From the NCBI RefSeq assembly GCF_042945595.1, contig NZ_CP168493.1, forward strand, positions 2,852,001-2,916,000: a stretch of 64,000 nt of DNA. Reading direction: 5' to 3'. Positions 52,646-60,510 of the stretch are shown in pieces. The DNA comes from Psychrobacillus sp042945595 (GTDB lineage Bacteria > Bacillota > Bacilli > Bacillales_A > Planococcaceae). The position numbers and the translations under genes were made by a program. A model generated the notes under the pieces. The model was not told where the DNA came from, made no database searches, and worked only from the letters and a program-made list of their open reading frames with translations. Position 1 is the stretch's first letter, and each line of letters opens with the position of its first letter.

Positions 52646-52707
52646 AATAATGCCCCCCTTTTTTCCGCTATAATTGTATCATTTTAACTTTTATAAAGGT
52701 GATTTCA

Positions 52708-52793
52708 TCTTACACTAAACTGCTTCTTTAGTTGAATAACAATAAAGTCATTCTTTTAATAGCCTTGTTCTGCTAACGCACCCGTTAGTTGAA
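52708..52793. repeat. Array repeat copy 11 (divergent centre)
   Basis: TTACACTAAACTGCTTCTTT, AGTTGAATAAC, an unrelated centre and CTAACGCACCCGTTAGTTGA. Confidence 0.75.
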
Positions 52794-52805
52794 TATTACT
52801 TCTAT

Positions 52806-53063
52806 TTAATTAACCATAATCCCTTTAACCGCAACGAATAAAATGTATAACGAAATGCATAATAAGAAGATACCCCGCAATAAACTCTGATTTCTTTTAT
52901 ATTCTCGTAATCCCATTACAAGTAACATTATACTTATAAGTATTAACATCAATGGTAGTAAGTTGTAGTTTTCCGTAACCTTACCGTAAGTACCAATTAA
53001 CATAACAAGGACTGCAAAAATTAATTGAAATAACATTAAAATGTCAAACTTTTTTTCTTTCAT
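52806..53063 (-). CDS. Small membrane protein, YczI-like (DUF3953)
   Basis: This 85-residue protein has three predicted membrane spans (ILMLFQLIFAVLVMLIGTYG, LLPLMLILISIMLLVMGL and GIFLLCISLYILFVAVKGI) separated by short loops. The pattern, with MGLREYKRNQS between spans two and three, resembles the B. subtilis YczI/DUF3953 family. I chose the ATG at 53063 with GGGAGG upstream. Function unknown. It is an array gene with repeats on both sides. Confidence 0.7.
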   Translation of the reverse strand: MKEKKFDILMLFQLIFAVLVMLIGTYGKVTENYNLLPLMLILISIMLLVMGLREYKRNQSLLRGIFLLCISLYILFVAVKGIMVN

Positions 53064-53106
53064 TTTTTTACCTCCCACTGATAATCTGTCACCTTCAACA
53101 GATACC

Positions 53107-53178
53107 TTTTTAAACTAACCTACCCCGTTAGTAAAAAAGGCTCTACTCCTTATTGAAGTAAAGCACTCGTTAGTTTAA
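53107..53178. repeat. Array repeat copy 12
   Basis: TTTTTAAACTAACCTACCCC, GTTAGTAAAAAAGGCTCTACT, TATTGAAGTAAAGCACTCGT, TAGT. Its CGTTAG supplies the TAA stop of the next gene (53170-53172). Confidence 0.82.
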
Positions 53179-53585
53179 TAACTGCAACTTTATAACATCT
53201 TGTTTATCTTTGAATTTTATCGTGATTTTATATTCATCCTCTTTATATGTTTCAAAATTAACAGTACCAACTAAAAATGAAATAATGTTACCTTTAATTT
53301 TTGTTTCCATACCTCCAACGTTCCCTGTAATTAACCCATCCCTACCTTCAAACTCAATGTCAATATTATATAAATCTCCCTGCGATAGTTCTAAATCTTT
53401 CACTTCGATTTCAACCCAATTTACTTTTTTTCATCATACAATTCAGGATTATAAATATATTTGACATTCCAATGTTCTCCCTCGCCATAGAAAATAACCT
53501 CATCCGAAATAACAGTTTGTTTGGTTGATGAACAAGCTGTCAAACTAATTATAAGAAAAATACCAAACAACACGCTCAACTTCAT
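53170..53585 (-). pseudogene. Lipoprotein gene with a -1 shift at an A7 tract
   Basis: From the ATG at 53585 (AGAGGTGG upstream) the frame reads a lipoprotein signal (SVLFGIFLIISLTAC), then GEGEHWNVKYIYN and stops at a TAA right after the run A AAA AAG (53431-53424). In the -1 frame the protein continues without interruption (VNWVEIEVKDLELSQGDLYN) to 53170. A single base loss, or -1 ribosomal frameshifting at this classical slippery sequence, would give about 138 residues. The family is that of the GEGENW lipoprotein at 54692. Function unknown. Confidence 0.72.
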
Positions 53586-53632
53586 TTTCAAACCACCTCT
53601 TTTGAAATTAGTAACCTACGTAATAAAACCAT

Positions 53633-53724
53633 TTCTTCGTTCACTAAACTGCTGCGTTAGCACTATAAGAAAAGGCTATGACAAAGACAGCCATGATTTT
53701 CACTAAAGCACCCGTTAGTTAAAT
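53633..53724. repeat. Array repeat copy 13 (divergent centre)
   Basis: TTCTTCGTTCACTAAACTGC, TGCGTTAGCACTATAAG, an unrelated centre and CACTAAAGCACCCGTTAGTT. Confidence 0.78.
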
Positions 53725-53933
53725 TAATTATTTTTTTTCTTCTTTAAAATAAATATTTCTCTTATAAAGGACCCGATTACTGAAGATACAAAGATTATAG
53801 CTATTAAGTTTGCAACTTTTACAATTGTATGGGGCGTGTAAATAACTTGAACGCTTTGAATAATTACACATAAACCAAAAATAATGGACATCAATACTAA
53901 AAATTTAGGCGTAGCTTCCCTTCGCTTATTCAT
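53724..53933 (-). CDS. Small two-span membrane protein
   Basis: This 69-residue protein has a basic N-terminus (NKRREATPKF), two predicted membrane spans (about residues 10-31, LVLMSIIFGLCVIIQSVQVI, and 38-60, VANLIAIIFVSSVIGSFI) and a lysine-rich tail (LKKKKNN). I chose the ATG at 53933 with GAGGGGTG upstream. An in-frame extension to 54089 would run through an array repeat and is rejected. I do not recognise a family. Confidence 0.65.
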   Translation of the reverse strand: MNKRREATPKFLVLMSIIFGLCVIIQSVQVIYTPHTIVKVANLIAIIFVSSVIGSFIREIFILKKKKNN

Positions 53934-53990
53934 AATAATCACCCCTCTCATGTTCCAATTATATACCAGATATCTTTTTATAATTTTTCT

Positions 53991-54080
53991 TTTTCTTAAA
54001 CTAACCTGCCCAGTTAGTTCAATAAGAAAAAAGAGTTGCCTTTGCAACCCATGTTCTTCAACTAAATCCTCCGTTAATAA
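53991..54080. repeat. Array repeat copy 14 (second subtype)
   Basis: TTCTTAAACTAACCTGCCCA, GTTAGTTCAATAAG, centre AGAGTTGCCTTTGCAACCCA, TTCAACTAAATCCTCCGTTA. It carries the exact AACTAAC-CT-GCCC target of the IS element, still unoccupied. Confidence 0.85.
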
Positions 54081-54115
54081 AAGAAGCACCTATTTCGTAC
54101 CAAGTACGCCTTCAT

Positions 54116-54493
54116 TCAGGAAATCGAATTTGATACTTTTACTTTTTTATTTTGTTCGTATATCTCATAAATACTAATAGCAATAACAATCCATAAGGCT
54201 GGATTTTTCAAAGAAATTCCTACTTGTGAAATACCACCAAGAACTGTAAATGCAACAACTAACAAAAACAAATACACCGTTGAAACCATTTGCCAAAGTA
54301 GAATTATTCTCGAGTTATCTTTTTGAAACCTGTTAGAAAAAATACTGAAAAATACAATGATTATCAACAGTACAATCACAAGAGATTTAGGCAAATAAAT
54401 GAATTCAATTAAATCAGGAAAGAAATCATAAGCTAATAAAGTGGTCATTAAAAGTAGCATAAGTACAATAACAAATACATTAATTTTCTTCAT
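54116..54493 (-). CDS. Four-span membrane protein
   Basis: This 125-residue protein has four predicted membrane spans: VFVIVLMLLLMTTLLAYDF, SLVIVLLIIIVFFSIF, MVSTVYLFLLVVAFTVLGG and NPALWIVIAISIYEIY. A short polar loop (NRFQKDNSRIILLW) lies between spans two and three. GGAAGGGTG precedes the ATG. No family signature is recognised. It lies between array repeats 14 and 15, but here the repeat does not touch the stop codon (36 bp away). Function unknown. Confidence 0.7.
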   Translation of the reverse strand: MKKINVFVIVLMLLLMTTLLAYDFFPDLIEFIYLPKSLVIVLLIIIVFFSIFSNRFQKDNSRIILLWQMVSTVYLFLLVVAFTVLGGISQVGISLKNPALWIVIAISIYEIYEQNKKVKVSNSIS

Positions 54494-54569
54494 TTTGTCA
54501 CCCTTCCTTTAGTCCTTGTACGTATGAATAGCATAAATAGTTTCATATTACTCTGCCTTTTTGTGCTTC

Positions 54570-54648
54570 GCTTATTGAACTAAACTGCACCTTTAGTTCA
54601 ATAAGAAAAATGCTTTACTCCTTCTTGAAGTAAAGCACCCGTTAGTTA
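54570..54648. repeat. Array repeat copy 15 (near-consensus)
   Basis: CTTATTGAACTAAACTGCAC, CTTTAGTTCAATAAG, GCTTTACT/AGTAAAGC and CACCCGTTAGTTAAAA. Confidence 0.88.
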
Positions 54649-54691
54649 AAACCTAATAATAAGTTCTATTTCTTGGTTGTTTCAAAATCTG

Positions 54692-55072
54692 TTATTTACG
54701 AGGTAAAATAAGTTCTTCTTCTTTACCATCCCAACTTATCTTTACAGAAATACTTTCATCCACTTGATGTAATGAATCCTCCGTAGTATTAGGTATTGTT
54801 GATTGAATTAAGCCATCTTCATTTAAGGAATAGTTTTTTACTTCTAAGTTTCTACCTCTATAATTATGAGAAATAGTATAGTCGATCGTTTCAGGAACTT
54901 TCTCTTTACCGATATAAAAAATGGTATATGAAAAATTAGAGTCAGTTATTTCATAACTAGCTCGCCAATTCTCCCCTTCTCCTTGAAAGGTGAATACTTT
55001 TCCCTTCTCGCTACACGCCGCTAAAGATATAAGTCCAAGTGAAATAATAAGAACTAAAAGTATTTTTTTCAT
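54692..55072 (-). CDS. Small lipoprotein, GEGENW family
   Basis: This 126-residue lipoprotein has the signal KKILLVLIISLGLISLAAC (Cys at 20). The mature part starts with VFTFQGEGENWRASYEITDS, the segment shared with the products at 44130 and 53170, and ends with VKISWDGKEEELILPRK. The shared layout (GEGENW near the lipid anchor and a closing beta-rich segment) suggests one extracytoplasmic binding fold. Function unknown. It is the right-most intact gene of the array. Confidence 0.78.
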   Translation of the reverse strand: MKKILLVLIISLGLISLAACSEKGKVFTFQGEGENWRASYEITDSNFSYTIFYIGKEKVPETIDYTISHNYRGRNLEVKNYSLNEDGLIQSTIPNTTEDSLHQVDESISVKISWDGKEEELILPRK

Positions 55073-55223
55073 AATACATCCCCTTTTGTATATTGCATTC
55101 GATTCATCACTCTAATATTCGCTCAAAACCCCAAATATTCCTTTATATTTACGTTTTTATCCTTAATTTCACCGATCCTTCATAATTTCAGTGGCTTTCC
55201 GTAATGACATTGAACCTAATGTT

Positions 55224-55254
55224 TGTTCAACTAACCTGCTCCGTTAGTTTAAGT
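55224..55254. repeat. Array repeat, right-most half copy
   Basis: GTTCAACTAACCTGCTCCGT, TAGTTTAAG: only the first hairpin remains. The region 55,255-55,549 to its right is A+T-rich and holds nothing I recognise. Confidence 0.75.
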
Positions 55255-55549
55255 ACAATGTTTCACAATCTATATATTAATTTTAACATAACTATTCAGA
55301 ATACCTTTTAAAATCAGGTTAAATAGTATTGTTTTTCAGTATATCCATGGCATTATGTTAGTTAATTTGAAGGCGATTTGTAGGTGAAAATGCAAACGTA
55401 CACCAGCCATTGTACTCTTACCAATTGTGTTGCAATTTGTTATGCATTTATTAAGTATATTTGGTATGTACTCCTTTTATATCAACAAAAAATGACCAAC
55501 AAAATGATATACAAATTGATGGTCATTTTAACTTACATTTTTAATGTTT

Positions 55550-55593
55550 GCGACAGGTAACGGAACCCGTTATCCGTTAAGGGAGCTCCTTTT
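55550..55593. repeat. Right boundary repeat of the cassette-like array
   Basis: GCGACAGGTAACGGAACCCG, TTATCCGTTAAGGGAGCTCC, TTTT. It is the inverted counterpart of 43705-43747 (21 of 22 bases identical in the core) and starts six bases after the stop of the flanking gene. Confidence 0.85.
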
Positions 55594-55599
55594 AACTTG

Positions 55600-56063
55600 C
55601 TATTCACTATACATTTTCTTATATTTTTCATTAAATGCATTTAACCAATCCGTATCAATTGGACCGTTAACTACTTTATAATAATCCCCATTATAAATAT
55701 GGACATAATTTTCTTCCATCGTAACCATAGTAGGATTGGATTCATCATGATGGAATGTGAATCCAAATTTCTTCCCATTGTAATTAGTGTCAAAGAAATT
55801 TTCCTTTTGCTTCTTCACTCGATACTGGCTTAAAAAGTTTTGTAGTTCCTCTACAGGCTCTATATCCTCGGTTCTCCAACCATCAAGGTTATCGTCTGGA
55901 ATAGGATAGTCTCTATTTGTAATTGAAAATCCTATAAATCACCTTTTTTCAATCGGATTAAATCATCTAAATCTCGTTCACGATAATCATTCCAATACTT
56001 GAATGAAAAAACTGCAATAATAGCGATGAACAGAATCAAATATATTTTATTTTTCTTTTTCAT
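55600..56063 (-). pseudogene. Membrane-anchored hypothetical protein, frameshifted
   Basis: From the ATG at 56063 (AGAGG upstream) the frame gives a signal anchor (IYLILFIAIIAVFSFKYW) and RERDLDDLIRLKKGDL, then stops. The protein continues in the -1 frame as IGFSITNRDYPIPDDNLDGW through FLSQYRVKKQKENFFDTNYN to 55600. One missing T near 55936-55938 would restore about 153 residues. I do not recognise the family. It overlaps the start region of the methyltransferase gene's stop (56047). It may be a true pseudogene or an assembly indel. Confidence 0.7.
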
Positions 56064-56844
56064 AAATCCTCTTTCTACAAACATAAATCATTTCATAGCT
56101 ATCAATACTAATAGGTGTACCTTTCCAATCCTTATTCACTTGTAAAATATCAAACCCATTTTCGTATAGTAGCCTTTCCATTTCTTTTGGATATGTATAC
56201 CTCAAGCTTATATGCGTTCTTGTTTCATCAACGACAATGCTAGCCGCATTTTTAAACTTCCTAATTGTAGTATAGTGTTGAATTTGACTCAAGGCATCAT
56301 AGTTACTTATCGTATAAACATCTACCTCTTTATTACATGTTACATCTTTATACGTTTTCCAATATTCTTCGGTACCTGGTTGCAGTAACTCTTCTGCGCT
56401 AGGAAACCTCGTTCCAAAAATAAAAATTCCATCTTCCTCTAAATGTGCATAGATAGAAGATAAAAGCATGTTTTGAGATTCATTCGTATGAAAATGTTGA
56501 AAGGAGTTCCCTACCATATAGATTAATGGGCTTTTACAATTTAAATTTAGTTGAGTGCAGTCTTGTTCTAACCATTCAATTTGTAATTGAAGTTCGTCGG
56601 CTTTTTTCTGAGCATGTTCAAGCATGCCAGCATGTAGGTCTACTCCTATTAATTTTAAGCCTTTTTGTGCTAAGGGAATTGTAATTCTTCCTGTACCACA
56701 AGCTAAATCTATAATGGTGCCTCTTTTCTTTGAAGACCACTCCATTAGAAATGGGATTTCTCCCACATAAGCATTATTTTCGATATCATAGGAAACTGGA
56801 TTATCATATTCTTCCAAATTGTCATTCATTATTGTATTTGTCAT
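56047..56844 (-). CDS. SAM-dependent methyltransferase (class I)
   Basis: This 265-residue class I methyltransferase has motif I TIIDLACGTGRITIPLAQKG (SAM binding, about residues 43-62), motif II LIGVDLHAGMLEHAQ, and post motifs LIYMVGNSFQHFHTNESQ and LEEDGIFIFGTRFPS. The methyl acceptor is not deducible. I chose the ATG at 56844, six bases after AAGGAG; an earlier in-frame start at 56883 lacks a ribosome site. It belongs to a closely packed minus-strand group with the HExxH protein, a second methyltransferase, an amidase and a nudix enzyme. Confidence 0.87.
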   Translation of the reverse strand: MTNTIMNDNLEEYDNPVSYDIENNAYVGEIPFLMEWSSKKRGTIIDLACGTGRITIPLAQKGLKLIGVDLHAGMLEHAQKKADELQLQIEWLEQDCTQLNLNCKSPLIYMVGNSFQHFHTNESQNMLLSSIYAHLEEDGIFIFGTRFPSAEELLQPGTEEYWKTYKDVTCNKEVDVYTISNYDALSQIQHYTTIRKFKNAASIVVDETRTHISLRYTYPKEMERLLYENGFDILQVNKDWKGTPISIDSYEMIYVCRKRIYEKEK

Positions 56845-56864
56845 GGGATTCTCCTTATTCGTTA

Positions 56865-57707
56865 TTATTCTTGAAACAACCATTGTTTCGCTTTCTCTTC
56901 AAAGTCCTCATCTTTCCACGCTACTATGGCTGCCAGTTCTCCATATTTTTCAATTTGATATTGGAAAAATAAATCCCCTAGAAAATAAGCTAATCTACTG
57001 TGACCAAATATTTTTCCTCCATTGATGGAAAACCACTCATGAAATAGTTCATCCCTTGTTAAAGATAAATAATCATTTGCAAATGCTTTCTTTATTTCGC
57101 TTGTATTTGCATGTGCAAAAGCTAGCCAATCATAGCCCTCGTCGTTATAAGAAAAATAGATAGAAGGATGTACGTTTACAACTGTCTTTCGAGACAGATG
57201 GGTGGCTGCTCCTTCTTGATAAAGCCCAATAAGTAGACTAGTCCATTTGATCTTAGTCCAATCTATTCCTGCTTGGTCCGATAGAATGTTTTGTGCCAAA
57301 TGACCAAATTCATGTGCAATGATTACCCTCAAATGTTCAGCATTCGGTGATAATTTTTCTAATGCAAACGTGATGTTCGGAATGATTTGACGATGCGTGT
57401 AGGCGTTAGAGCCAAAACCTCCAACGATCAAATTAATATCGATTGGGAAAGAAATTTGATAAAGCTTCCAATATTCTTCAGCTATTTCTTCAATTAAAGG
57501 CAAAATATTTTCGTGCACTTTCTTTATAACTGTAAAATACTGAGGATATTTTTTAATAGATTCATTATGCCTTTCGTCTGTGTCTTTACAATGAAAAGCA
57601 AAATACTCTTCAAAGATATCTGGATATTGTGCATAGTAGCTTTTTAAGAATGCTATGGACGGTTCATAATTATTTAGAAAGTATGGAACAGTATCATAGA
57701 TTTTCAA
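56865..57707 (-). CDS. HExxH zinc-metalloprotease-like protein
   Basis: This 280-residue cytoplasmic protein has the zinc-binding motif HEFGH at residues 132-136, preceded by EHLRVIIA. A possible third ligand is Glu in YQEGAATHLSR about 30-40 residues later, the gluzincin-like arrangement. No signal peptide or membrane span is present. The substrate is unknown. It starts 12 bases downstream of the second methyltransferase gene's stop and is followed by the first. Co-transcription is likely, function with its neighbours is unproven. Confidence 0.75.
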   Translation of the reverse strand: MKIYDTVPYFLNNYEPSIAFLKSYYAQYPDIFEEYFAFHCKDTDERHNESIKKYPQYFTVIKKVHENILPLIEEIAEEYWKLYQISFPIDINLIVGGFGSNAYTHRQIIPNITFALEKLSPNAEHLRVIIAHEFGHLAQNILSDQAGIDWTKIKWTSLLIGLYQEGAATHLSRKTVVNVHPSIYFSYNDEGYDWLAFAHANTSEIKKAFANDYLSLTRDELFHEWFSINGGKIFGHSRLAYFLGDLFFQYQIEKYGELAAIVAWKDEDFEEKAKQWLFQE

Positions 57708-57719
57708 TTAGTTATCCTC

Positions 57720-58466
57720 CTAAAGCTTTCTACTTTTAATAATTAACGTAGTGGGTATAGATTTTGCTTTTTCGTAAGAGTACCATCTATTTTCATGCCT
57801 TTGAATGTCTTCTTCGGAGCACCAAACATCTTCAATCACTTTCTCAATCTGAAATCCATGATTAATTAACGTATTAATATAAGTACTGATTTTAAACTGT
57901 TGCATAATTGCGGGATTCCCCCATGCCTCATGGTCGTATGGGCCTTCCTCATGATAGGATTTATTGAAAGTTAGGACTCCATCTTCATTACTTACTCGAC
58001 TATGCAATGGATGCTCCCAACTAAAAATAAATAGGCCACCTTGTTTCAAGTATTTATTAATATTGGATAATGTCTTGTCTAAATCTGTTGTCCAACCTAG
58101 GGCATAGATAGAATATACAATGTCAAAATAGTTATGTGGCAACCCTGAATCCAGTTCCATTGGCGATTCAAATAATTGAACAGGCGAACCACAATTTTCT
58201 AGTAATAATTTTGCTGATTTTATTTGTTTTTCAGATAGGTCTAAGCCCCATAGTTCAGCTGCATTTCGCTGATTCATATATTGTAATGAATGCCCACTGC
58301 CACACCCTATATCTAAAACTTTTAAATTCGTAATATCGCCAAATAGATTAAGATTATCTTCAAGTGGTGCCATAGGTCCATACTCAGGTAATGGATTTCT
58401 TCCATAAAAACGTTCTGCTGCTGCTTCCCAACTATGTTTATTTTTTTCTAGTGACTTAATATTCAT
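57720..58466 (-). CDS. SAM-dependent methyltransferase (class I)
   Basis: This 248-residue methyltransferase has motif I NLKVLDIGCGSGHSLQYMNQ (about residues 48-67), motif II ELWGLDLSEKQIKSAKLLLE, DIVYSIYALGWTTDLDKTLS and KQGGLFIFSWEHPLHS. A short N-terminal segment, WEAAAERFYGRNPLPEYGPM, is shared with many Bacillales small-molecule methyltransferases. It overlaps the amidase stop by four bases (ATGA-type). The acceptor is unknown. Confidence 0.87.
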   Translation of the reverse strand: MNIKSLEKNKHSWEAAAERFYGRNPLPEYGPMAPLEDNLNLFGDITNLKVLDIGCGSGHSLQYMNQRNAAELWGLDLSEKQIKSAKLLLENCGSPVQLFESPMELDSGLPHNYFDIVYSIYALGWTTDLDKTLSNINKYLKQGGLFIFSWEHPLHSRVSNEDGVLTFNKSYHEEGPYDHEAWGNPAIMQQFKISTYINTLINHGFQIEKVIEDVWCSEEDIQRHENRWYSYEKAKSIPTTLIIKSRKL

Positions 58467-59950
58467 TCCTTAAAACCCCCACCATTTTCTCCTATTAAGC
58501 TTGGACTTCTACGATGCTTAGTAGCTTGCTCAAATGCATAAACAAGCTTAATTAAAATCCCCTCACTAAAAGCAGTTCCTGCAAAGGTTACACCAAATGG
58601 TCTTCCACTTTTCATATATCCGGCAGGTATTGCTATAGAAGGATATCCTGCTTTTGCACATATGGTAGATCCGATATAAGAAGGAAATAGAATTGCATCT
58701 AGATCATATTTTTTTAGAGCAAAATCAATTCCTTGTTCTTGAGAAAAGTAGATATCTTCCAATCTTGCATTCAAATATTCTGGATTTCTTAATGTATTAG
58801 GAAAATGTTCTCTCTTCTCTAACTTATCTTGGCCGTATTTTAATGCTTTTTCTCCCAATCTTTTGTTGAACAGAATTAATTCACTTAAAGAATGAACAGG
58901 TAGCTGCGGAGGTAATTTTGAAAGGTAATTATCCAAGCTATGTTTCAGCTCATATAATGACACTCCCCAACTCCATTCTCTATGGAAAGAAGGAATTTCT
59001 ATATCTTGAATAACGATTGCTCCTTCTTCGCCAAGTGTTTGAATGGCAGAATTAAATAATTCTTCATCATATTCATCCGATTCATTAGAAGTAAGTTTGA
59101 ACACACCAATTCTTGCACCTTTTAAACCATTCGAATCTAAATAGATAGTGTAATCTTGTAGTGATTGTCCATCACTTTTAAGCGTCGCGGGATCAAGAGT
59201 ATCGACACCAGTTAGTGCTCCTAATAAAATTGCTGCATCGCTAACGTTTCTCGCAAATGGTCCAGCTGTATCTTGAGAATATGTAAAAGGAATAATACCT
59301 GTTCTGCTTATTAAGCCAACAGTTGGTTTAATACCAACTACTGAGTTTTGTGTAGCAGGACTAAGAATAGAAGCATCTGTCTCAGTACCTACCGATAATA
59401 CAGTGAAATTAGCAGCAACTGCTACTGCTGAGCCGGAACTCGAACCTCCAACAAAAAGATTCTCATCCCCATAAGGATTTTTTACTTGTCCTCCTCTTGC
59501 GCTATAACCAGCCAACATTTCCGAAGACATCCCATTGGCTAATTCTGTCATATTCGCCTTTCCTAAGATTACTGCTCCTGCTTTGCGAAGCCGTTCTACA
59601 AGAAAAGCATCATGAGCACTAATATGATTTTCTAAAGCTATTGTTCCTGCACTCGTATGCATGGAGTCACTTGTTTCAATATTATCTTTAAGTAATATTG
59701 GAATTCCGTGTAAAGGTCCTCTCGATCCCATTACCTTTCTTTCATGATCTAATGCTTCTGCGATGAAAATGGCGTCCGGATTTATTTCCAAAACAGCGTT
59801 AATCCTTGATCCGCCTTGATCATATTTTGCGATTCTATGTAAGTAATACATGATTAGCTCTTTTGAAGTTATTATTCCATCTTCCATTCCTGCTTGTATT
59901 TCTTGAATGGTTAATTCGTCTCTGAAAAATTCATTAAATTTAATTTCCAT
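58463..59950 (-). CDS. Amidase signature family enzyme
   Basis: This 495-residue enzyme has the Ser-cisSer-Lys triad of the amidase signature family: Lys88 in GIPILLKDN, the cis-serine in GGSSSGS (168-174), and the nucleophile Ser194 in GTETDASIL. It hydrolyses an amide bond; it is not the GatA subunit, since gatC and gatB are absent. The normal motif GTDTGGSIR is changed to GTETDASIL, which may alter specificity. It overlaps the nudix stop and the methyltransferase start, a tight translational chain. Confidence 0.85.
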   Translation of the reverse strand: MEIKFNEFFRDELTIQEIQAGMEDGIITSKELIMYYLHRIAKYDQGGSRINAVLEINPDAIFIAEALDHERKVMGSRGPLHGIPILLKDNIETSDSMHTSAGTIALENHISAHDAFLVERLRKAGAVILGKANMTELANGMSSEMLAGYSARGGQVKNPYGDENLFVGGSSSGSAVAVAANFTVLSVGTETDASILSPATQNSVVGIKPTVGLISRTGIIPFTYSQDTAGPFARNVSDAAILLGALTGVDTLDPATLKSDGQSLQDYTIYLDSNGLKGARIGVFKLTSNESDEYDEELFNSAIQTLGEEGAIVIQDIEIPSFHREWSWGVSLYELKHSLDNYLSKLPPQLPVHSLSELILFNKRLGEKALKYGQDKLEKREHFPNTLRNPEYLNARLEDIYFSQEQGIDFALKKYDLDAILFPSYIGSTICAKAGYPSIAIPAGYMKSGRPFGVTFAGTAFSEGILIKLVYAFEQATKHRRSPSLIGENGGGFKE

Positions 59951-60384
59951 TAAAACGCTCCTCTGTTCCTCAAAGCCTCAGCTGCTACAATACTGTCGCG
60001 CAAATAATATTGTATTTCCTCATTTTTAACAATTTCATCCGTCGTCATCCAGTGAATCGATTCCACCTCATCCGGACTTTTTGCGTACGGTTCCCCTTTA
60101 TCGAATTCACAAAGAAACACAATGTCCACAACTTCTTTGCCATTTGCTAATACAAAAGAAGTATTTCGTACATATTGAATAGGATCTTTCACTTCCATCC
60201 CAACTTCTTCAAATAACTCACGTCGAAGTGTTCTCTCCAAAATATTTTGAGAATCACCTTCTTGTTCTACAGTTCCACCTACTAAGGACAATTCTCCTCC
60301 AGCATGCGCTTCCTTTGTGCTCCTTCTGATTAAGAGCCACTTATCCTCTTTAAATATTGCACCTTCCACATTTACAAAAAACAT
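59950..60384 (-). CDS. Nudix hydrolase
   Basis: This 144-residue MutT-type protein has the nudix box GGTVEQEGDSQNILERTLRR followed by ELFEEVG (about residues 37-63, with an extra three-residue insertion compared with the 23-residue consensus). The N-terminus is FVNVEGAIFKEDKWLLIRRS. It should hydrolyse a nucleoside diphosphate derivative with a divalent metal. It is the first gene of the nudix-amidase-methyltransferase chain, with the stop and next ATG overlapping. The substrate is unknown. Confidence 0.85.
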   Translation of the reverse strand: MFFVNVEGAIFKEDKWLLIRRSTKEAHAGGELSLVGGTVEQEGDSQNILERTLRRELFEEVGMEVKDPIQYVRNTSFVLANGKEVVDIVFLCEFDKGEPYAKSPDEVESIHWMTTDEIVKNEEIQYYLRDSIVAAEALRNRGAF

Positions 60385-60465
60385 TTGTATTCTCCTTCCA
60401 CAAAGCCATTATGTATTCTTCGTGATGTATAACAATAATTCCTTTCCTATTTATAAAAAGCATAA

Positions 60466-60502
60466 AAAAACTGACAACCCTGTATTAGGGTTATCAGTTT
60501 TT
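60466..60502 (-). terminator. Terminator of the DUF378 gene
   Basis: AAAAACTGACAACCCT pairs with AGGGTTATCAGTTTTT (one G-T pair), next to the stop at 60511. Confidence 0.88.
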
Positions 60503-60510
60503 ATTGGAGG

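Noticed and set aside
53989..54089. N-terminal extension of the two-span protein at 53724
   Set aside because: The extension would translate array repeat copy 14; the ATG at 53933 has its own ribosome site.
43886..55254. True class of integron with attC sites
   Set aside because: The repeat tails fit GTTRRRY only in part, and no integron integrase is encoded in the window; I report it as cassette-like only.
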